A DNA stretch of 64,000 nucleotides from Keratinibaculum paraultunense (GTDB lineage: Bacteria; Bacillota; Clostridia; Tissierellales; Tepidimicrobiaceae), in assembly GCF_016767175.1 (NCBI RefSeq), contig NZ_CP068564.1, positions 434,001-498,000 of the forward strand. Reading direction: 5' to 3'. Position numbers and translations under genes: made by a program. Below the pieces are notes generated by a model. It saw only the letters and a program-made list of their open reading frames with translations. It searched no databases and was not told the origin of the DNA. Of the stretch, positions 19,912 through 28,109 are shown piece by piece (the first letter of the stretch is position 1; each line of letters opens with the position of its first letter).

Positions 19912-21551
19912 AATTGATAGAATACTCTTTTAAATACCCAAGAGAAGATAAAAGTGCTTTAGATAATATAAATTTATCCATAGATGAAGGAGAATTTGTT
20001 TTAATCTGTGGTCCTTCAGGTTGTGGAAAAACTACACTACTGCAGCAACTAAAAAAAGAGATAATACCAGAAGGGAAAATAACAGGTAGAGCTCTTTATG
20101 AAGGTGTTCCTATAAAGGATTTAGATGATTTTATAGCTGCTTCAAATATAGGAATGGTGTTTCAAGAGCCAGAATCTCAAATAGTTACTGATAGAGTAAT
20201 AAATGAATTAGCTTTTTCTATGGAAAATTTAGGATTTCCATTAGAAAAAATGGGTAGAAGAATGGGAGAAATGGTACATTTTTTTGGGATAGAGGATAAA
20301 TTATATGAAAAAATTCATAACTTATCAGGGGGACAAAAGCAAGTTTTAAATCTTGCGTCAGTATTGCTTTTACAACCAAAGGTTCTATTATTAGACGAGC
20401 CTACTTCTCAATTAGATCCAGTATCCTCAAAGGAATTTATTCAAATGGTTCAAAATTTAAATAGGGATTTTTCAATAACAGTAATTATTACTGAACATAG
20501 ATTGGAGGAATTATTTCATATAGTAGATAGAGTAGTTATGCTGGATGAAGGACAAATAAAATATGATGGGAAACCTAAAGATGTAGCAAAAGAGATATAT
20601 GATAATAATGATGAAATATTTTTCAATTATCTCCCATCTATTTCTAAATTATATTTTAAATTAGATAAAGAAAAGGATAATGTTCCTCTTACCATAAGAG
20701 ATGCAAAAAAATGGATAAAAAATATTTCCATAGATAAAGAAATGCAAGAGAAACAAAAAATAGAAGATAAGAAAAATATTAAAAATACTATTATTAATAT
20801 TAAAAATATATCTTTTAGGTATGAAAGAGGAAAACCTTTGGTACTTGATAAATTAAGCTTAGAGATAAATCAAGGTGAATTTTTATCTATTTTAGGAGGG
20901 AATGGTTCAGGGAAATCTACATTATTGAAGGTAGTTGCAGGAGCATATAAACCTCAATATGGGAAAATATATGTAAATGGTAAAAAACTTCATAATATAG
21001 ATGAAGATAAAAGATTTAGATATATAGGTTATTTAGATCAAAATCCAATGCTTTATTTTTTACATGATAGGGTACAGGATGAAATATATGATAGAGCAGA
21101 AAAAATTAATGCAGCGGAAAAAGATGTTCAATATATTATAGATTTATTTGAATTAAATAACATACTGCATAGGCATCCTTACGATATAAGTGGGGGAGAG
21201 AAACAAAAAGTTGCATTAGCTATTGTATTGTTAGCTAAGCCTAAAATATTATTGTTAGATGAGCCTACTAAAGGGATAGATCCAATTTCTAAAAGAAATA
21301 TTGGAAATCTTTTAATAAATTTAAAAAAATCGGGAATTACCTTGGTAGTGGCTACTCATGATATAGAATTTGCAGCTAGATTTTCAGATCGCTGTGCTTT
21401 ATTATTTGATAAGGATATAAGAGCGGTTGAAGAACCTAACACTTTCTTTAGCCAAAATTATTTTTATACTACTTCTATAAATAGAATAATAAGAGATAAA
21501 ATACCTAATGCAATTATTTGGGAGGATGTGGTTAACCATGTATATATCTAG
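19899..21551 (+). CDS. ECF transporter ATPase, two fused ABC domains
   Basis: A 550-residue protein with two complete ABC ATPase domains in one chain, equivalent to EcfA1-EcfA2. Domain 1: Walker A GPSGCGKTT, signature NLSGGQKQ, Walker B VLLLDEPTSQLD. Domain 2 (from about residue 300): GGNGSGKST, DISGGEKQK, ILLLDEPTKGID. Both H-loops are visible (ITEHRLEE; VATHDIEF). The lysine-rich linker connects them. Fused A subunits with their own T and S genes indicate a dedicated (group I-like) importer, not the shared module. Confidence 0.94.
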   Translation: MAQIELIEYSFKYPREDKSALDNINLSIDEGEFVLICGPSGCGKTTLLQQLKKEIIPEGKITGRALYEGVPIKDLDDFIAASNIGMVFQEPESQIVTDRVINELAFSMENLGFPLEKMGRRMGEMVHFFGIEDKLYEKIHNLSGGQKQVLNLASVLLLQPKVLLLDEPTSQLDPVSSKEFIQMVQNLNRDFSITVIITEHRLEELFHIVDRVVMLDEGQIKYDGKPKDVAKEIYDNNDEIFFNYLPSISKLYFKLDKEKDNVPLTIRDAKKWIKNISIDKEMQEKQKIEDKKNIKNTIINIKNISFRYERGKPLVLDKLSLEINQGEFLSILGGNGSGKSTLLKVVAGAYKPQYGKIYVNGKKLHNIDEDKRFRYIGYLDQNPMLYFLHDRVQDEIYDRAEKINAAEKDVQYIIDLFELNNILHRHPYDISGGEKQKVALAIVLLAKPKILLLDEPTKGIDPISKRNIGNLLINLKKSGITLVVATHDIEFAARFSDRCALLFDKDIRAVEEPNTFFSQNYFYTTSINRIIRDKIPNAIIWEDVVNHVYI

Positions 21552-22224
21552 AAAATATGCAGGGTTGACCATAATAGTGTTTATTATATTATTAATAATA
21601 TCAACTTTTTGGGCAGATAAGCATTATCTTACTATTAGTTTTATAATGCTATTAGTTATTATGGCTCCTTTTTTTATAGGATTTGAAAGGAAAAAATTAA
21701 AAGCAGAAGAAATGGTGATTATAGCCATGTTGTCTGCTATAGCTGCTATAGGTAGAGTCCCGTTTGCAGCCATACCATCAGTTCAACCAACTTCTTTTGT
21801 CATTATCATGTCTGCTTTTACTTTTGGTGGAGATGTAGGTTTTATGGTAGGAAGTATTGCAGCTTTAGTATCCAATATGATTTTAGGGCAAGGACCTTGG
21901 ACTCCTTGGCAAATGTTTTCTTGGGGTATGATGGGATTTACTGCAGGAATACTAAGAAATACCAAATTTATGAATACTAAAATTGGAAGGTGTATGTTTG
22001 GAGCTATATGGGGATTTTTATTTGGTTGGATAATGAACTTATGGGGAGTACTGTATTTAGATTCCAGTTCACTTACTTGGAAGGTATATTTAGCTTCTTG
22101 TATAGCTAGTTTCAAATTTGACTTAAATCACGCTGTATCAAATGTAGTGTTTCTATCTTTATTTAGCACTAGATGGATAAAGATACTAGATAGGATAAAA
22201 ATTAAATATGGACTTATGAAGTAA
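21538..22224 (+). CDS. ECF transporter S component, predicted cobamide-specific
   Basis: A 229-residue hydrophobic protein with about six helices. Typical S-component features are the N-terminal cytosolic start of the substrate-binding module (KAEEMVIIAMLSAIAAIGR) with alanine spacing for docking on the T subunit, and GPWTPWQMFSWGMMGFTAG. It resembles the CblT/CbrT-type S components predicted or shown for cobalamin compounds. The riboswitch upstream of the operon supports this. I set the start at ATG 21538 because GGGAGGATG lies just before it; the frame overlaps the ATPase gene by 14 bases. The specificity is inference from context and family resemblance. Confidence 0.85.
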   Translation: MYISRKYAGLTIIVFIILLIISTFWADKHYLTISFIMLLVIMAPFFIGFERKKLKAEEMVIIAMLSAIAAIGRVPFAAIPSVQPTSFVIIMSAFTFGGDVGFMVGSIAALVSNMILGQGPWTPWQMFSWGMMGFTAGILRNTKFMNTKIGRCMFGAIWGFLFGWIMNLWGVLYLDSSSLTWKVYLASCIASFKFDLNHAVSNVVFLSLFSTRWIKILDRIKIKYGLMK

Positions 22225-22243
22225 ATTTCATAAAAAATATTCC

Positions 22244-22272
22244 TTGACAATTTTAAACCTCATTGATACTAT
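22244..22272 (+). promoter_or_regulatory. Sigma-A promoter of the purine operon
   Basis: TTGACA, exactly 17 bases, then TACTAT, 23 bases before the guanine aptamer. This is one of the best promoter matches in the window. Confidence 0.75.
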
Positions 22273-22295
22273 AAAATTAGAAAATCGAATAATTA

Positions 22296-22364
22296 GCTCA
22301 TATAATTCTCATAATATGGATGAGAAGTTTCTACAAAATGACCGTAAATCATTTGGCTATGAGC
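22296..22364 (+). ncRNA. Guanine (purine) riboswitch aptamer
   Basis: P1 is GCTCAT/ATGAGC, P2 TTCTCAT/ATGAGAA, P3 AAATGA/TCATTT. Core joining sequences are TATAA, GTTTCTAC and GGCTATGAG. The specificity base in the J3/1 segment (GCTATG) is C, as in guanine aptamers, not T as in adenine aptamers. It is directly followed by a second aptamer. Confidence 0.93.
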
Positions 22365-22368
22365 GAAA

Positions 22369-22467
22369 GTGTACCTAGGGTTCCGGAGATTATAATCTTG
22401 TCTGGTCCGAGCGGTACAGGTATTGTTGTTATTTAAGTACAATATTACACCGAAGGGATAAAAGCCC
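22369..22467 (+). ncRNA. PRPP riboswitch aptamer (ykkC subtype 2b)
   Basis: ykkC-class consensus elements are visible: CTAGGGTTCCGG, GTCTGGTCCGAG, ACACCGAAGGGATAAAAGCCC in pieces, closed by GTGTA/TACAC. The tandem arrangement behind a guanine aptamer in front of purine genes is the known hallmark of PRPP-sensing ykkC variants; guanidine-I or ppGpp specificity is less likely here. Confidence 0.85.
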
Positions 22468-22513
22468 AGTCGGGTAGGTTTCGCTTGACCTACCTGACTG
22501 GGTTAATTTTTTT
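22465..22513 (+). terminator. Terminator controlled by the tandem riboswitch
   Basis: A 15-bp stem CCCAGTCGGGTAGGT with ACCTACCTGACTGGG (one G-U), followed by a T-run. Its 5' arm shares the CCC of the PRPP aptamer core, so PRPP binding should sequester it and favour read-through, while guanine should favour termination. Confidence 0.88.
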
Positions 22514-22530
22514 AAGGGAGGGGAACCGCT

Positions 22531-25500
22531 TTGGACTATAAAAGAATATTTATAGAAAAAAGAGAAGAGTTTAATATAGAAGCAAAATTATTATATAAGG
22601 ATGCAAAGGAATATTTAAAGATTGAAAATTTAAAGAATGTTAGAGTAATCAATGTATATGACCTTATTCAAGTATCCAAAGAGGATTGTGACTTAATAGT
22701 TAAAAATATACTTAAAGATGGAGATTTGGATTATGTATATGAGGAAACTTTCCCCATGGATAAAGAAGCAAAATATTTTAGAGTAGAATATCTTCCTAGT
22801 CAATATAATCAAAGGGAAGATGCTTTAGCTCAATCCATAAGAATATTGTTGGGGAAAGATATAAAGGTAAAGCATTCATTGCTGTTAGTGTTTGAAGAGA
22901 TTAATGAGGTAGAATTGAACAAGATAAAGGATTATTATATAAATTCCGTTGAAATGAGAGAAATAAGTTTAGATTATTTTAGTTGTAGGGAAGAAGAAAA
23001 TATTGTAGATGAAGTTGAGATTGTAGATGGTTTTATAAATATGACAGAGGAGGAAATTGCTCAAATTAAGTCAAGGTATGAATTGGGAATGGATATGGAA
23101 GATATGCTATTCTGTCAAAAATACTTTAAAGAAGAAGACAGAGATCCTACTATTACAGAGTTAAAAGTAGTAGATACATATTGGTCAGATCATTGTAGAC
23201 ATACTACTTTTATGACAGAAATAGTGGATATACAATTTGATGAAAACAAGTATAAACCTTTGATAGAAGAAGCTTTTAAAGAGTATTTAAATTCAAGGGA
23301 GTTTGTATATAAAAACAATGAAAAACCTATATGTTTAATGGATTTAGCAACTATAAACAAGAAAGAAATTAAAAAGAAGGGTATGCTAAATGATTTGGAA
23401 GAATCAGAAGAAATAAATGCAGCTAGTATAGAAATAGATGTGGATGTAGATGGAAAGATGGAAAAATGGCTTTTAATGTTTAAAAATGAAACTCATAATC
23501 ATCCAACAGAAATAGAGCCTTTCGGCGGGGCATCTACTTGTTTAGGAGGATGTATTAGAGATCCACTATCTGGCAGAGCTTATGTATATCAAGCTATGAG
23601 AATTACTGGTGCAGCTGATCCTAGAGAAAGTTTTGAAAATACATTACCAGGGAAACTTCCTCAAAGAAAGATTACCCAAAAAGCTATGGAAGGTTATAGT
23701 TCCTATGGAAATCAAATAGGAGTACCTGCTGGATTTGTTAGGGAAATATATCATGAAGGATATGTGGCTAAAAGAATGGAAGTAGGTGCAGTAGTTGCTG
23801 CTGCTCCTAGAGAAAATGTAATAAGAAAATCCCCTGAACCAGGAGATATAATCCTACTGGTAGGCGGTAGAACTGGAAAAGATGGATTAGGTGGCGCTGT
23901 AGGTTCTTCTAAAGGTCATACAGAAGAATCCTTAGAAACTGGCGGTGCAGAAGTTCAAAAGGGAAATCCTCCTTTAGAAAGAAAAATACTCCGTTTGTTC
24001 AGAAATGAAAAGGTAAGTAAAATGATTAAAAAGTGTAATGATTTCGGTGCTGGAGGAGTTTCTGTAGCTATAGGAGAATTAGCTGATGGGCTTTTTATAG
24101 ATTTAGATAAAGTACCCCTTAAGTATCCAGGATTGGATGGAACTGAAATAGCTTTATCTGAGTCTCAAGAAAGAATGGCAGTAGTTATAGATAATAAGGA
24201 ATTAGATGAATTTATGAAGTTTGCTAAAAAAGAGGATTTGGAAGCAACAGTTGTAGCTGAAGTTACAGATGAAGATAGATTGATTATGAATTGGAAAGGC
24301 AATACCATAGTAAATATTTCTAGGAAATTTTTAGATACCAATGGTATAAGGAAAAAAACACAAGTGTTGGTAGAAGGTCCAGATGATAAAAATTATTTGC
24401 AAACACAACCAAACCATGTGCAAGGAGATAACATAAAAGAAAAATGGATAAAAAACATGCTTCACTTAAATACTGCTAGTCAAAAAGGATTAGTAGAAAA
24501 ATTTGATCATTCTGTAGGAAAAGGAACAGTTTTAATGCCTTTAGGTGGAAAATACAAACTAACCCCTACAGAGGGTATGGTTGCTAAAATACCAGTGCTT
24601 CATGGTGACACTAACACTTGTTCATTGATGAGTTATGGATATGAACCTAATTTATCAAAATGGAGTCCTTTCCATGGAGGAATGTATGCAGTGATAGAAT
24701 CTTTAGCGAAAATAACTGCAATGGGGGGAGATTATAGAAAGGTTAGACTAACCTTCCAAGAATATTTTGAAAGATTAGAGAAAGATGATAAAAAGTGGGG
24801 AAAACCTTTTGCTGCACTACTGGGAGCATTTGTAGTTCAGAAAAATTTAAATATTCCAAGTATTGGTGGTAAGGATAGTATGTCTGGAAGTTTTGAAGAC
24901 ATAGATGTACCCCCTACATTAATAAGTTTTGCAGTAACCTATGATAAGATTGAAAATATTATATCTCCTGAGTTTAAGAAAGTAGGTAGTAATATAATAC
25001 TGATTCCACTAAAAATAGATGAATATGGCATGGTGGATTTTGAACAATTGAATATAAACTATATTAGGATAAAGGAATTGATAGATGAAGGTAATATAAT
25101 TTCTGCATCTTCCATAAAATTTGGTGGTATTAGTAGAAGTATATCAGAGATGTGTTTTGGAAATAAAATTGGATTTAAATTTGTTTCAAATATAGATGAA
25201 GAAAAGTTGTTTTTACCTATGTATGGTTCCATTATAGTTGAAATGGAAAAAGGAAAAGAGAATTTATTAAAGGGCATAGATTATAAATTATTAGGTGAAA
25301 CCATAGAGAGAGAACATATTGAAATATTAGATGAAAAAATAGATTTGGATTATCTTGTAAAGGAATGGACTAAACCTTTAATAGATGTATTCCCTATAGA
25401 AGATGGTAATTATGATTCAAAAGAAATTAAATATACCGATGTCTTAAATAAACGTTCAAATATTAAGATAGCTAAACCTAGAGTATTTATACCAATATTT

Positions 25501-26217
25501 ACAGGAACTCATGGGGAATATGATATGGAAAAATCATTTAAAAAAGCAGGAGGTAAAGTTGATTCCTTTGTGTTTAGAACTATTACACAGGAGGATATAG
25601 ATTTTTCTTATAGGGAAATGGCTAAAAAAATTAGAGAATGTCAAATATTAGCAATACCCGATGGTGCAGTTTTAGGCAATGAACCAGACGGTGGGGGAAA
25701 GTTAGTAGCTAATATATTGAAAAATCCTTATATAGAGGAAGCAGTAATGGATTTAATAGAGAACAGAGACGGATTGATTTTAGGAATAGGAAGTGGATTT
25801 AAAGCTTTAATAAAAGCTGGATTATTACCTAATGAAGGGGTAAATATTACTTATAATAATTTAGGATATCATATATCCACTATGGTAAATGTAAAAGTTG
25901 TATCCAATTTATCTCCTTGGTTTAGCAATAGGAAAATAGGAGAGGAAATAATTCTTCCATTATCCACTAAAGAAGGCAAAGTAGTTGGAACAAAAGAAGC
26001 CATAAGTAGATTGATAGAAAATGGGCAAGTTGCCACTCAATATGTAGATTATAATCCTACAGGTTCTGTAGAAGGTATAGAAGCTATAACCAGCTTTGAT
26101 GGTAGGATACTAGGAAGAATGGCCAATTCTGATAGAACAGGGATGGGATTATATAAAAATATAGAAGAAAATAAAGAAGATATGATATTTAAAGCTGGAA
26201 TTGATTATTTTGCTTAA
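22531..26217 (+). CDS. purL: Large phosphoribosylformylglycinamidine synthase with inactive glutaminase domain
   Basis: A 1228-residue long-type PurL, making FGAM from FGAR, ATP and an amino donor. The synthetase core is normal: DTYWSDHCRHTTF, FKNETHNHPTEIEPFGGA, GGAVGSSKGH and the second half with GGKDSMSG. The C-terminal class I glutaminase domain (from about residue 985) is degenerate. The nucleophile block, GICNGFQ in relatives, is GIGSGFK (Gly1087). The His/Glu block, GHSER in relatives, is ANSDR (Asn1199, Asp1201). PGGFSGGDEPDG has become PDGAVLGNEPDG. The whole triad is lost, while the frame and length are kept, so the domain is probably structural and ammonia is the donor. TTG start with GGGAGGGG. 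First gene of the purine operon. Confidence 0.97.
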   Translation: MDYKRIFIEKREEFNIEAKLLYKDAKEYLKIENLKNVRVINVYDLIQVSKEDCDLIVKNILKDGDLDYVYEETFPMDKEAKYFRVEYLPSQYNQREDALAQSIRILLGKDIKVKHSLLLVFEEINEVELNKIKDYYINSVEMREISLDYFSCREEENIVDEVEIVDGFINMTEEEIAQIKSRYELGMDMEDMLFCQKYFKEEDRDPTITELKVVDTYWSDHCRHTTFMTEIVDIQFDENKYKPLIEEAFKEYLNSREFVYKNNEKPICLMDLATINKKEIKKKGMLNDLEESEEINAASIEIDVDVDGKMEKWLLMFKNETHNHPTEIEPFGGASTCLGGCIRDPLSGRAYVYQAMRITGAADPRESFENTLPGKLPQRKITQKAMEGYSSYGNQIGVPAGFVREIYHEGYVAKRMEVGAVVAAAPRENVIRKSPEPGDIILLVGGRTGKDGLGGAVGSSKGHTEESLETGGAEVQKGNPPLERKILRLFRNEKVSKMIKKCNDFGAGGVSVAIGELADGLFIDLDKVPLKYPGLDGTEIALSESQERMAVVIDNKELDEFMKFAKKEDLEATVVAEVTDEDRLIMNWKGNTIVNISRKFLDTNGIRKKTQVLVEGPDDKNYLQTQPNHVQGDNIKEKWIKNMLHLNTASQKGLVEKFDHSVGKGTVLMPLGGKYKLTPTEGMVAKIPVLHGDTNTCSLMSYGYEPNLSKWSPFHGGMYAVIESLAKITAMGGDYRKVRLTFQEYFERLEKDDKKWGKPFAALLGAFVVQKNLNIPSIGGKDSMSGSFEDIDVPPTLISFAVTYDKIENIISPEFKKVGSNIILIPLKIDEYGMVDFEQLNINYIRIKELIDEGNIISASSIKFGGISRSISEMCFGNKIGFKFVSNIDEEKLFLPMYGSIIVEMEKGKENLLKGIDYKLLGETIEREHIEILDEKIDLDYLVKEWTKPLIDVFPIEDGNYDSKEIKYTDVLNKRSNIKIAKPRVFIPIFTGTHGEYDMEKSFKKAGGKVDSFVFRTITQEDIDFSYREMAKKIRECQILAIPDGAVLGNEPDGGGKLVANILKNPYIEEAVMDLIENRDGLILGIGSGFKALIKAGLLPNEGVNITYNNLGYHISTMVNVKVVSNLSPWFSNRKIGEEIILPLSTKEGKVVGTKEAISRLIENGQVATQYVDYNPTGSVEGIEAITSFDGRILGRMANSDRTGMGLYKNIEENKEDMIFKAGIDYFA

Positions 26218-26249
26218 AATAAAGAGAAGTTTAAGGAGAGTGTTTTTAA

Positions 26250-26729
26250 ATGAAAGTTGCAGTTGTGATGGGAAGTATATCTGATAAAGAAATAGCGGAT
26301 AAATCTGTTGGTATACTTAAAGAATTTGGTGTAGAAGTAGAAATGAGGGTTATTTCAGCTCATAGAACTCCTTTTGAAGCTCTAGAATTTGCTAAAAATG
26401 CAGAAGAAGAAGGTATAGAGGTCATAATTGCTATTGCAGGGAAGGCAGCTCATTTAGCTGGTGTTATAGCTGGCGTAACTCCTCTTCCAGTTATTGGGCT
26501 TCCTGTAAAATCATCAACTATGGATGGTATGGATTCTTTGTTATCTACAGTTCAAATGCCCAAAGGGGTGCCAGTAGCTACTGTGGCAATAAATGGGGGA
26601 GAAAATGCAGGATTATTAGCCGTGCAAATATTGTCAGTAAAATATCCTGAGTTAAGAGATAAGTTTAAAGAATATAAGATAGAACTGGGCAAACAAGTGA
26701 AAGAAATGGATGCTGAGGTAAAAAAATAG
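26250..26729 (+). CDS. purE: N5-carboxyaminoimidazole ribonucleotide mutase
   Basis: A 159-residue PurE. It shows VVMGSISDKEIADK, the catalytic SAHRTPFEALEFA and GVIAGVTPLPVIGLPV with PKGVPVATVAING. Class I enzymes isomerise N5-CAIR made by PurK; class II enzymes carboxylate AIR directly. No purK lies in this operon, so class or PurK partner cannot be settled here. AAGGAGAG precedes the ATG. 32 bases behind purL. Confidence 0.95.
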   Translation: MKVAVVMGSISDKEIADKSVGILKEFGVEVEMRVISAHRTPFEALEFAKNAEEEGIEVIIAIAGKAAHLAGVIAGVTPLPVIGLPVKSSTMDGMDSLLSTVQMPKGVPVATVAINGGENAGLLAVQILSVKYPELRDKFKEYKIELGKQVKEMDAEVKK

Positions 26730-26748
26730 ATTGAAAGGATGACTACTT

Positions 26749-28083
26749 TTGTCAGGAGTTATTGGAATATATAGTAAGGAAAATAAGGATATATCCGAAA
26801 TAATGTATTATGGATTATATGCATTGCAACATAGAGGAGAAGATAGTGCTGGAATTGCAATAAATAATAATGGATATATAGATTATCATAAGGATTTAGG
26901 ATTGGTTCAAGAAGTGTTTGGTAAAGATGAAATAAATAGATTGAGGGGTAATATAGGAGTAGGACATATTCGTCAATCTACTGTTGGAGGAAATACTATA
27001 GCTAATGCTGAACCATTAGTTGTAGGATATAAAAAAGGTGCATTGGCTTTAGCATGTGATGGTTCTTTGATAAATTTTAATGAATTAAGGGATAAAATGG
27101 AAGATTTAGGAATTATATTTCAAACTTCCACAGACACGGAGATTATTGCTAATTTAATTGCTAAATACCATAAGGATGATATTGAACAAGCTATAATAAA
27201 TGCAGTAAGAGATGTAAAAGGTGCCTATGCGTTGGTGGCAATGACCAACGATAGATTGATTGGTATAAGGGATCCTTATGGAATGAAACCTTTATGTATT
27301 GGGAAGTTAGGGGAAAAGTATGTACTAGCTTCAGAAACCTGTGCATTAGATACAATTGGTGCTAAGTTTGTTAGAGATGTAAAACCAGGTGAAATGGTAG
27401 AAATAGTAAATGGAAAACTAAAATCAATAATGACTAAAGAGCCTGAGGATAAAAAGATATGTTTATTTGAGATAATCTATTTTGCTCGTCCAGACAGTAA
27501 GTTAGACGGAAGAAGTATATATCTTATACGACGGGAAGCAGGGAGAAATCTTGCTAGAGAGTGCCCTCAAGATGGAGATATAGTAATATCTGCTCCAGAT
27601 TCAGGAACAGTTGCAGCAATAGGGTACGCAGAAGAATCAGGTATACCTTATGATGAAGGTTTAATAAAAAACAGATATGTGGGAAGAACTTTTATACAAC
27701 CAAGTCAAGAATTAAGAGAACAAGGAGTTAGAATAAAGTTAAATGTACTAAAGGAAAATGTGGAAGGTAGACGGGTGATATTGGTAGATGATTCCATAGT
27801 TAGAGGTACTACCATGAAAAGAACTGTGGCTATGTTAAAAGAAGCAGGAGCTAAAGAAGTACATGTAAGAATATCTGCTCCTCCAGTTATTCATAGTTGT
27901 AATTTAGGCATTAATACAGCTAGAGGGGATAATTTGATAGCAAGAGGAAAAACTGTAGAAGAAATAAGAGAAGCAATAGGTGCTGATTCATTATGTTTTT
28001 TATCATTACAAGGGCTTATAGAAGCAGCAGGAGGAGAGGATATATATTGCACTGGTTGTTTTGAGGGTGAATATCCTTTTTAA
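26749..28083 (+). CDS. purF: Amidophosphoribosyltransferase with Cys1 replaced by Ser
   Basis: A 444-residue PurF, forming phosphoribosylamine from PRPP, the first step of purine synthesis. The N-terminal Ntn-glutaminase domain normally starts at a catalytic Cys (CGVFGI). Here the only possible start gives Met-Ser-Gly-Val (TTG then TCA), because an in-frame TGA lies 9 bases upstream. A second glutaminase residue is also changed: the oxyanion HNG is CDG (Asp104). The Tyr of the HxRYST block is Gln. The phosphoribosyltransferase part is intact (VDDSIVRGTT), as are the four Fe-S cysteines (KICLFE, HSCNLG, CTGC). It should act with ammonia. Upstream ribosome site GAAAGGATGA. Confidence 0.96.
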   Translation: MSGVIGIYSKENKDISEIMYYGLYALQHRGEDSAGIAINNNGYIDYHKDLGLVQEVFGKDEINRLRGNIGVGHIRQSTVGGNTIANAEPLVVGYKKGALALACDGSLINFNELRDKMEDLGIIFQTSTDTEIIANLIAKYHKDDIEQAIINAVRDVKGAYALVAMTNDRLIGIRDPYGMKPLCIGKLGEKYVLASETCALDTIGAKFVRDVKPGEMVEIVNGKLKSIMTKEPEDKKICLFEIIYFARPDSKLDGRSIYLIRREAGRNLARECPQDGDIVISAPDSGTVAAIGYAEESGIPYDEGLIKNRYVGRTFIQPSQELREQGVRIKLNVLKENVEGRRVILVDDSIVRGTTMKRTVAMLKEAGAKEVHVRISAPPVIHSCNLGINTARGDNLIARGKTVEEIREAIGADSLCFLSLQGLIEAAGGEDIYCTGCFEGEYPF

Positions 28084-28109
28084 TTTTTTAGAAAGAAAGG
28101 AGAAATATT

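Noticed and set aside
22369-22467. Guanidine-I riboswitch
   Set aside because: Same ykkC fold, but the position behind a guanine aptamer and before purine genes points to the PRPP subtype.
26740-26751. A longer PurF with a cysteine behind a propeptide
   Set aside because: An in-frame TGA at 26740-26742 leaves the TTG at 26749 as the only start, followed by Ser.
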